Assembly: GCA_947177885.1 (NCBI GenBank)
Contig: CAMWWF010000236.1
Span: 1 to 5,147, forward strand
Reading direction: 5' to 3'
Source: an uncultured Lachnospiraceae bacterium
Lineage (GTDB): Bacteria > Bacillota_A > Clostridia > Lachnospirales > Lachnospiraceae
Length of the DNA: 5,147 nt
Shown here: positions 1 through 5,147 of the stretch, in pieces
How the letters are laid out: each line of letters starts with the position of its first letter
Position numbering within the stretch: position 1 is the first letter of the stretch
Position numbers and translations under genes: made by a program
Notes under the pieces: model-generated
Told to the model about the DNA's origin: nothing
Database searches by the model: none
Seen by the model: the letters and a program-made list of their open reading frames with translations, nothing else

Positions 1-42
1 AACGGTAGAACAGCATAAAAATGCGGATGACCCGGGAAACGA

Positions 43-91
43 AGGACCTGTGCAGCAGTAAGAGATTCTGCGGCACAGGTCCTGTTTTGCT
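43..91. terminator. Intrinsic terminator hairpin, probably bidirectional
   Basis: A perfect 11-bp stem pairs 43-53 (AGGACCTGTGC) with 73-83 (GCACAGGTCCT). An A/G mismatch follows, then an inner 4-bp stem (55-58 with 68-71) and a 9-base loop. It begins 9 bases after the kinase stop on the minus strand, which fits termination of the mutS2/two-component unit. The T-rich tail is better in the plus direction (GTTTTGCTTT, 84-93) than in the minus direction (TCGTTTCCC), so it may also, or mainly, end a convergent gene entering from the left. Confidence 0.78.
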
Positions 92-1519
92 TTAATCTTC
101 ATCATCATTTTCATCCGCTATGGGCAGGGAGAAGAGAAATTCACTTCCCACGCCCTCTGTACTGATAACATTGATGTGTTCTTCATGGCAGTTGATGATT
201 TCCTTTACAATGGAAAGCCCCAGACCGGTTCCTTTTTTATCCCGGCCCCGGGACAGGTCGGATTTGTAGAAACGGTCCCAGATCAGGTACAGATCCTTTT
301 TTGGAATGCCGATTCCGGTATCCTTTACGGATACAAAAAGCTTATTTTTTTTCACGGACGTTTCCACTTTGATTACAGAATTACAGTGGCTGAATTTAAT
401 GGCATTGTCCATCAGATTGTAGAGCACCTGCTGGATCTTTTCCATATCGGCATTTACATACATCTGGTCTCCGGTGAGAATCATTTCTATGGCAACTGTC
501 TTGGCCCGGCAGGTGCCCTCAAAGGAGGCAGCCGTGCTGCGTATAATGCCGTTGATGTCAAAATCCGTCCGGTCCAGAAGCATGCCTCTGGTGTTCAGAT
601 TGTTTAAGGACAATAGGCTGTTGGTCAGCTTGGTGAGCCTCTCCGTTTCATTCAGTACAATGTGCAGGTATTTATCATATAATTCGGGAGGAATGGTTCC
701 GTCTATCATGGCTTCCAGATAACCGCGGACAGAGGTCAGAGGGGAGCGGAAATCATGGGATACGTTTGCTACAAACTTTTTCTGATCGTCTTCGGCTCCG
801 GCAATCTGGCTGGCCATGTAATTCAGGCAGGCAGCCAGGTATCCGATTTCATCGTCGCTTTCCACCTGAAATTCATAATGCATATTGCCGTTGGCGTACT
901 GTTCTGTGGCATAGGTGATTTTGCGCAGAGGAATATACACAATTTCGGTGAAAAAAATCAGGATAATCAAAGAAAGCAGAAGCAGAATTACCAAAGTGAT
1001 ATAGGATATGTTCAGCAGGCCGTTGCAGGATTGCTGAATACTGGTCATATCGCAGTGGATAACCACATAGCCCTTTACCATATAGTTTGCCGTAATGGGA
1101 GAAAATACACTCAGCATATCCGATTCAAAATTTCCGAAGAAGTCATTGACCATGTAGTAAGAGCCGCTGGCGGCAGTGGGGTCAAAGTTTTCTATCATGA
1201 TCTCTTTTTCCACATCCAGAGGCGTGTCCGTGTCCATCACCAGACGTCCGGAGGGATTGATGATGCGTATGGTGGAGTCCAGGTAAAAAGCCAGAAAATC
1301 AAGCTGGGTTTTTACGGTTTCCAGGTCCGTCTCATTGGTATAGAGCAGAGAAGCATAGGTGCTGGAAATAAGGGAGGCCTCCAGATAGAGGTCCTCCGCT
1401 TTGGAACGCACCAGATGCTCCTTTGTCATATTGGGCACAAAGGTGGTGACAATGATGAAGCTGAACATGCCGAAAATAAGGTATGCAAGTAAAAATTTCA
1501 GATAGAGAGTTTTTTTCAT
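92..1519 (-). CDS. Membrane sensor histidine kinase (HAMP-HisKA-HATPase)
   Basis: This 475-residue kinase senses an extracytoplasmic signal and phosphorylates the response regulator encoded just upstream. A membrane segment spans about residues 8-29, followed by an outside domain of about 140 residues. The INPSGRLVMDT stretch (87-97) and the FSPI...GYVVIH strand region (139-155) suggest a Cache/PAS-like fold (inference). A second membrane segment covers about 169-191, a HAMP linker about 192-243, and the HisKA helix carries SHDFRSP with phosphoacceptor H255. The ATPase domain has the N box NLMDNAIKFS (N372), G1 DTGIGIP (400-406), F box WDRFYKS (414-420) and G2 GTGLGL (430-435), so all catalytic boxes are intact. 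No PAS domain lies between HAMP and HisKA. The C-terminus is a short acidic tail (ENDDED). The ATG overlaps the regulator's TGA by 4 bases and has GAGG at 1530-1533, 10 bases upstream, so translational coupling is likely. The class is certain, but the ligand cannot be told from sequence. Confidence 0.97.
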   Translation of the reverse strand: MKKTLYLKFLLAYLIFGMFSFIIVTTFVPNMTKEHLVRSKAEDLYLEASLISSTYASLLYTNETDLETVKTQLDFLAFYLDSTIRIINPSGRLVMDTDTPLDVEKEIMIENFDPTAASGSYYMVNDFFGNFESDMLSVFSPITANYMVKGYVVIHCDMTSIQQSCNGLLNISYITLVILLLLSLIILIFFTEIVYIPLRKITYATEQYANGNMHYEFQVESDDEIGYLAACLNYMASQIAGAEDDQKKFVANVSHDFRSPLTSVRGYLEAMIDGTIPPELYDKYLHIVLNETERLTKLTNSLLSLNNLNTRGMLLDRTDFDINGIIRSTAASFEGTCRAKTVAIEMILTGDQMYVNADMEKIQQVLYNLMDNAIKFSHCNSVIKVETSVKKNKLFVSVKDTGIGIPKKDLYLIWDRFYKSDLSRGRDKKGTGLGLSIVKEIINCHEEHINVISTEGVGSEFLFSLPIADENDDED

Positions 1520-2220
1520 GAAGTGCGCGCCTCAAATTTGTAGCCGATTCCCCAGATGGTGGTAATTTTCCAGCTGGCGTGGTCTTTGATTTTTTCCCGA
1601 AGCCGCTTAATGTGTACGTCTACGGTGCGGGTGTCCCCAACATATTCATAGCCCCATATCTGATCAAGAAGCTGCTCTCTGGTAAAGACATGGTTGGGGG
1701 AGGACGCCAGGAAATACAGAAGCTCCAGTTCCTTTGGCGGCATATCCACGTTTCGGCCCTTGTACACAACGGAATAATTGGTCAGATTAATGGATAAATC
1801 CGCATACTGCACGCATTTGTCGCGGGAGTTTTCCGGCGTGCCGGCAGCAGGCTTATAGCGGCGCAGAACGGCTTTTACCCGGGCCACCAGCTCCTTGGAA
1901 TCAAAGGGCTTTTCAATGTAATCATCCGCGCCCAGCTCCAGCCCCAGCACCTTGTCGAACACCTCGCCCTTGGCGGAAAGCATAATGATGGGAACGGACT
2001 GCTTTGCCCTTACCTCACGGCATACCTGATAGCCGTCCATTCCGGGAAGCATAATATCCAGCAGAATCAAATTGGGACCGAAGGTATCCAGGGCGGGCAT
2101 TACCGATTCTCCGTCGTTGACGATCAAAGTTTCAAAACATTCTTTTGTCAGGTAAAGGGAAATCAGTTCCGCAATGTTGTTGTCATCATCTACAATCAGA
2201 ATTTTCTGTTTACTTACCAT
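1516..2220 (-). CDS. OmpR/PhoB-family response regulator
   Basis: This 234-residue cytoplasmic transcription factor is activated by phosphorylation from the adjacent kinase. The receiver domain (about 5-120) has the acidic pair D11/D12, phosphoacceptor D55 in LLDIMLPGMDG, the switch residue S82 (MLSAKG) and conserved K104 (EKPF). After a short linker, a winged-helix DNA-binding domain covers about 137-231. It has the usual PPKELELLYFL entry, the WGYEY turn, a recognition helix around TRTVDVHIKRLREKIK (197-212) and the wing hairpin ending IWGIGYKFE. Length is normal for the family. The ATG has AGGAG at 2227-2231 with 6 bases of spacing, and the gene starts 34 bases after the mutS2 stop, suggesting co-transcription. 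The style resembles ResD/WalR-type regulators, but a specific ortholog cannot be assigned, so no symbol is given. Target genes are unknown. Confidence 0.97.
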   Translation of the reverse strand: MVSKQKILIVDDDNNIAELISLYLTKECFETLIVNDGESVMPALDTFGPNLILLDIMLPGMDGYQVCREVRAKQSVPIIMLSAKGEVFDKVLGLELGADDYIEKPFDSKELVARVKAVLRRYKPAAGTPENSRDKCVQYADLSINLTNYSVVYKGRNVDMPPKELELLYFLASSPNHVFTREQLLDQIWGYEYVGDTRTVDVHIKRLREKIKDHASWKITTIWGIGYKFEARTS

Positions 2221-2254
2221 ATCCGTCTCCTATACTGTAAGTCATGCTTGCAAA

Positions 2255-4642
2255 TTATTTGAATGTAACTATTGTGACACCTGCGTCACCTTCTCCGTAT
2301 TCGCCCAGCCGGAACTCTTTTACATATTTCAGTCGTTTCAGATGAGTGTGGACGGCGCTGCGCAATGCGCCGGTTCCCTTGCCGTGAACGATTCTCACGC
2401 TGGGCAGATGAGCCAGGTAGGCATCGTCCAGATATTTATCCAGCATGTTGATTGCCTCATCCACGGTTTTGCCCAACAGATTCAGCTCCATGGAGATAGA
2501 CAGGGTCTTTGACATTTTCAGTCTGCCGGAGCCTGAACCGGATTGGGGGCGTGCAGGCGCAGGAATGGAATTCTCGTCAATGTAGACCAGGTCCTTAATA
2601 TTTGTCTGGGTACGGATGATTCCGCACTGTACATAAAGGTTGCCCTTTGCATCGGGAAGGGTGCTGACGATACCCTTTAAGCCCATGGAAACAATTTTCA
2701 CGGAATCTCCTTTTTTTAGTTTGGAGGGGTCCAGGGTTTTTCCGGCAGGCTTTCCGGCATTGGTGTGTCCCAGAGACAGGTGGGAGTTTTTCTCGTTGAT
2801 TTTGTCTCTGACTTTCTGACGTTTCTGCTCCAGCTGCCGTACATCCGTATCCGCGGTCAGTCTGTTAAAGTCACGAATGGTTTCGTCTGCAATATTTTTT
2901 GCCTCCTGAAGGATATCTCTGGCCTTTTCGTTTGCTTCCCGCAGGATTCGGTCTTTTGTCTGGTCAATTTTTTCGTTCTTCTGCTGAAGCTGTTCCTGGA
3001 GAACCCGAACCTGTTCTTTGTACCGGGCAATTTCCCTTTTCTCTTTCTCCATGGAAATTCTGCTCTGCTCCAGCTCTGCAATTACATTTTCGAAGGACTT
3101 GTCTTCTTGTCCTATCTGCTCTCTGGCCGCATTGATGATTTCATCGGATAAGCCGAGCTTGGAAGATATGGCAAAGGCATTGCTCTTTCCCGGGATGCCG
3201 ATCAGCAGCCGATAGGTGGGCTGAAGCGTTTCCACATTAAATTCACAGCAGGCATTTTCCACAAAGGAGGTGGACAGGGCATAGACTTTCAGCTCGCTGT
3301 AATGGGTTGTGGCCATGGTCCGGATGCCCCTGTCATGGAGAAAATTCAGGATGGCAATGGCCAGAGCGGCTCCTTCCGTAGGGTCCGTTCCCGCGCCCAG
3401 CTCGTCAAACAGACAGAGGGAATCCGCGTCCGCATGGGCCAGAATGTGTACAATGCTTTTCATATGGGAGGAAAAGGTGGAAAGGCTTTGTTCAATGCTC
3501 TGCTCGTCTCCGATATCCGCAAAGACTTCTTTGAAAATGGTCAGCTCCGAAAGGTCGGAAGCCGGAATGTGAAGTCCGGCCTGGCCCATAAGGGTCAGCA
3601 GGCCCACTGTTTTCAGGGAGACGGTTTTTCCGCCGGTGTTGGGACCTGTAATGACCAGCAGGTCAAAATCCTTTCCCAGATGAATATCAATGGGAACCAC
3701 CTTCTTTTTGTCAAGAAGAGGGTGACGACCCTTACGGATGCTGATATAATGGTCTTCATTAAAAACAGGCTCCGTGGCGTTCATGTCCATGGCAAGTTCC
3801 GCTTTGGCAAAAATAAAGTCCAGAAGGGTCATAATTTTCTGATTGTCAGCCAGTTCGGAGACGTGTTCCCCTGCCAGAGCGCTTAATTCCGTAAGTATTT
3901 TCTGAATTTCATCTTTTTCTTCCAGCTCCAGTTCTCTCAGACGGTTGTTCAGCTCCACAATGGCCGCGGGTTCGATAAAGTAGGTGGAACCGGTGGAGGA
4001 CTGGTCATGCACCATGCCGCTTACCTGGGTTTTGTATTCCGCTTTGATGGGAATGCAGTAGCGGTTGGAACGCATGGTAATTACCGCATCCTGAAGATAT
4101 GTGCGGTAGGCGCCGCTGAGCATATTGGTGAGCTGGGAATGGATTTTGTCATTGGTCTGGGTCATGGAGCGGCGGATGTTTTTCAGCCTGGGGCTGGCAT
4201 CGTCTGCAATTTCGTCTTCCGAAAGGATACAGCGCCTGATTTCATTGGACAGATGCATCACAGGGGCAAGCAGTTCAAAATATTCGTCCAGGGAATCATT
4301 TTTCTCCGGCGCCCTGCCGCTTTTTCCGTAAGCCTTAATACGGCTCACGTTTTCCAGCATACCCGCAATGGCAAGCAGTTCCAAAATGGAGAGACAGCTG
4401 CCGATTTCAAGGGACTTGATGGTAAGACCCAGATCTTTGTTGTTGCCGAAGGAAGTGCTTCCGACCTTGAAAAGGCGGCGGAGAGCATCGGCAGTCTGCG
4501 TTTGATTGTGTTGGATTTCATCCGGGTCTGTGGAAGGCAGCAGCGCCCGGCAGCATTTTTTGCCGGGTTCAGAGTCGGCCTTCGCAGCCAGCATATCAAT
4601 TATTTTGGTATATTCTAATGTTTTAAGTACTTTTTCGTTCAT
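2255..4642 (-). CDS. mutS2: Endonuclease/ribosome-rescue ATPase MutS2
   Basis: This 795-residue protein has the full length and domain order of bacterial MutS2. It lacks the N-terminal mismatch-recognition domain of MutS1 and begins with the lever/clamp core (about 1-300, including YCIPIKAEYK and HDQSSTGSTYFIEP at 195-225). The ATPase carries Walker A GPNTGGKT (333-340), the signature-like STFSSHM (388-394), Walker B LCLFDELGAGTDP (D413, E414) and the switch TTHYSE (H447). A charged coiled coil runs about 510-620, a KOW-like segment about 641-690, and a C-terminal Smr domain about 718-795 with HGKG (753-756). In studied relatives MutS2 limits homologous recombination or, in Bacillus subtilis, binds and splits collided ribosomes; which applies here is not visible. 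The usual Smr LDxR/LDxH element reads LNLLG (720-724). The ATG has AAGGAG at 4649-4654 with 6 bases of spacing and a promoter just upstream. It is probably the first gene of a unit with the two-component genes. Confidence 0.98.
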   Translation of the reverse strand: MNEKVLKTLEYTKIIDMLAAKADSEPGKKCCRALLPSTDPDEIQHNQTQTADALRRLFKVGSTSFGNNKDLGLTIKSLEIGSCLSILELLAIAGMLENVSRIKAYGKSGRAPEKNDSLDEYFELLAPVMHLSNEIRRCILSEDEIADDASPRLKNIRRSMTQTNDKIHSQLTNMLSGAYRTYLQDAVITMRSNRYCIPIKAEYKTQVSGMVHDQSSTGSTYFIEPAAIVELNNRLRELELEEKDEIQKILTELSALAGEHVSELADNQKIMTLLDFIFAKAELAMDMNATEPVFNEDHYISIRKGRHPLLDKKKVVPIDIHLGKDFDLLVITGPNTGGKTVSLKTVGLLTLMGQAGLHIPASDLSELTIFKEVFADIGDEQSIEQSLSTFSSHMKSIVHILAHADADSLCLFDELGAGTDPTEGAALAIAILNFLHDRGIRTMATTHYSELKVYALSTSFVENACCEFNVETLQPTYRLLIGIPGKSNAFAISSKLGLSDEIINAAREQIGQEDKSFENVIAELEQSRISMEKEKREIARYKEQVRVLQEQLQQKNEKIDQTKDRILREANEKARDILQEAKNIADETIRDFNRLTADTDVRQLEQKRQKVRDKINEKNSHLSLGHTNAGKPAGKTLDPSKLKKGDSVKIVSMGLKGIVSTLPDAKGNLYVQCGIIRTQTNIKDLVYIDENSIPAPARPQSGSGSGRLKMSKTLSISMELNLLGKTVDEAINMLDKYLDDAYLAHLPSVRIVHGKGTGALRSAVHTHLKRLKYVKEFRLGEYGEGDAGVTIVTFK

Positions 4643-4667
4643 AATTGTCTCCTTATTACATATTTGT

Positions 4668-4697
4668 ATTATAAACTAATTCGAAATATTGCTACAA
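4668..4697 (-). promoter_or_regulatory. Putative sigma-A promoter of mutS2 and the two-component genes
   Basis: Read on the minus strand, a perfect TATAAT (-10) lies at 4668-4673. An 18-base spacer separates it from TTGTAG (4692-4697), a weak -35 that keeps the important TTG. Transcription would start near 4661, leaving a leader of about 20 bases that contains the mutS2 ribosome binding site at 4649-4654. No room is left for a riboswitch or leader attenuator. The position between the ABC stop and the mutS2 start fits a real promoter, but start-site data would be needed to prove it. Confidence 0.62.
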
Positions 4698-4704
4698 TGC
4701 AATA
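4687..4704. repeat. Short inverted repeat in the ABC-mutS2 intergenic region
   Basis: Read on the minus strand, TATTGC (4699-4704) and GCAATA (4687-4692) form perfect 6-bp arms around a 6-base spacer. It starts 7 bases after the ABC stop and overlaps the proposed -35 element of the mutS2 promoter. It could be a weak terminator, an operator site or chance. The stem is AT-rich and the downstream T run is short (TTTC), so a strong terminator is unlikely. Confidence 0.35.
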
Positions 4705-4710
4705 GGCAGA

Positions 4711-5147
4711 TCAGACAGCTGATTTGGGAGACCGGGATTTTTTGCTGCTCAATATAATCTGCCCGTCCTTTAGTTCTACTTTTACTTTGTTGCCGTCAGC
4801 CTGGAGGACACCGAGAAGCTCCTTTGGAATCTGGATTCGTCCGGCTTTGTCCATAACGGCATACTCTTCCTGGGTTTCCTCCGTTCTCCAGTCAACGGTA
4901 ATTTCATTGATCCGGTCGGCATATTCTTCTTTCAGGATTCTTTCGCTGCTGATTTTGCCGTCCCGAATGGCCACGACCCGCCGCACATGCCTGGATAAGG
5001 CCACGTCGTGGGTGACGATGAGAATGGTCTGGCCGTTTCGGTTTAATTCCGTAAACAGATCAAAAATATAATTGGAGGTGGAAGCGTCCACGCTGCCGGT
5101 AGGTTCGTCTGCCAGAAGCAGTCCGGGGGAATTGGCCAGGGCAATGG
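4711..5147 (-). CDS. ABC transporter ATP-binding protein with C-terminal AbrB-like domain (5' end outside the window)
   Basis: Only the last 144 residues are present; the reading frame stays open to the right edge. The valine GTG at 5089-5091 lies in the middle of a conserved motif and is not a start. The visible part begins IALANSPG and continues into Walker B LLLADEP, the D-loop GSVDAS, the H-loop VTHD and the closing RVVAIRDGKIS strand. This pattern is typical of LolD/MacB-type ATPases, which power export or extraction of substrates with a FtsX/MacB-like permease. Walker A and the ABC signature must lie outside the window. After a linker comes a segment of about 40 residues (4747-4866) with MDKAGRIQIPKELL and KVKVELKDGQIIL, which matches the AbrB/SpoVT/MazE swapped-hairpin fold. 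It is followed by a basic tail ending KSRSPKSAV. The extra domain could mediate dimerisation or regulation (inference). The partner permease and substrate are not in view. Confidence 0.93.
   Translation of the reverse strand, partial: IALANSPGLLLADEPTGSVDASTSNYIFDLFTELNRNGQTILIVTHDVALSRHVRRVVAIRDGKISSERILKEEYADRINEITVDWRTEETQEEYAVMDKAGRIQIPKELLGVLQADGNKVKVELKDGQIILSSKKSRSPKSAV

Noticed and set aside
755..1492. Long plus-strand open frame (245 codons) opposite the histidine kinase
   Set aside because: It lies wholly antisense to a kinase with intact motifs, has no recognisable domain, and its composition is what the reverse complement of a membrane and sensor domain would give.
2274..2289. 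Inverted repeat GTGAC-N6-GTCAC near the 3' end of mutS2, reminiscent of a CRP-type site
   Set aside because: The arms are only 5 bp, the half-site spacing does not fit the TGTGA-N6-TCACA consensus, and the bases encode the conserved Smr residues GDAGVT, so coding constraint explains them. No good promoter lies nearby.
3302..3886. Long plus-strand open frame (194 codons) opposite the mutS2 ATPase region
   Set aside because: The opposite strand encodes the Walker A, Walker B and switch motifs of MutS2, so this is a shadow frame. No domain is recognisable.
4007..4618. Plus-strand open frame (203 codons) opposite the mutS2 N-terminus
   Set aside because: Fully antisense to a confident coding region; no domain or plausible promoter seen.
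5089..5091. GTG as a possible start of a short 126-residue protein
   Set aside because: The same frame continues upstream to the window edge through the Walker B motif LLLADEPTGS. The GTG is the valine of the GSVD D-loop, so the gene is a truncated ABC ATPase and not a small separate protein.

Overview
This window looks like a stretch of a Clostridia (Bacillota) chromosome, most likely from the Lachnospiraceae. The basis is the moderate GC content, strong AGGAG-type ribosome binding sites, a MutS2 protein with the clostridial style of C-terminus, an OmpR-type response regulator paired with a HisKA kinase, and an ABC ATPase of the ADEPTGSVD type. The taxonomic assignment rests on protein style and is an inference. 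All four identifiable genes lie on the minus strand, so they are transcribed from right to left.

From right to left: (1) 4711-5147 is the 3' end of an ABC transporter ATPase, cut off by the window edge. Its C-terminus carries an extra AbrB/SpoVT-like swapped-hairpin domain. (2) 4643-4710 is a 68-base intergenic region with a good sigma-A type promoter (perfect TATAAT) and a small inverted repeat. (3) 2255-4642 is a full-length mutS2 gene (795 aa: MutS core and ATPase, coiled coil, KOW-like linker, Smr domain). (4) 1516-2220 is an OmpR/PhoB-family response regulator that starts 34 bases after mutS2. (5) 92-1519 is its membrane-bound sensor histidine kinase, whose start overlaps the regulator's stop by 4 bases (ATGA). 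(6) 43-91 is a strong hairpin just after the kinase stop. It probably acts as a terminator, and its better T tract faces the plus direction, hinting at a convergent gene that ends at or beyond the left edge.

The spacing suggests that mutS2, regulator and kinase form one transcription unit read from the promoter at 4668-4697. The regulator and kinase form a standard phosphorelay: the extracytoplasmic sensor domain detects an unknown signal, H255 is phosphorylated, and the phosphate passes to D55 of the regulator. MutS2 acts on branched DNA and/or collided ribosomes in the families studied. Its link to the two-component pair here may be no more than shared transcription.

The window is mostly ordinary housekeeping and signalling sequence. 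I found no mobile element, CRISPR array, RNA gene or evidently new multi-gene system. The most unusual item is the AbrB-like domain fused to the ABC ATPase.
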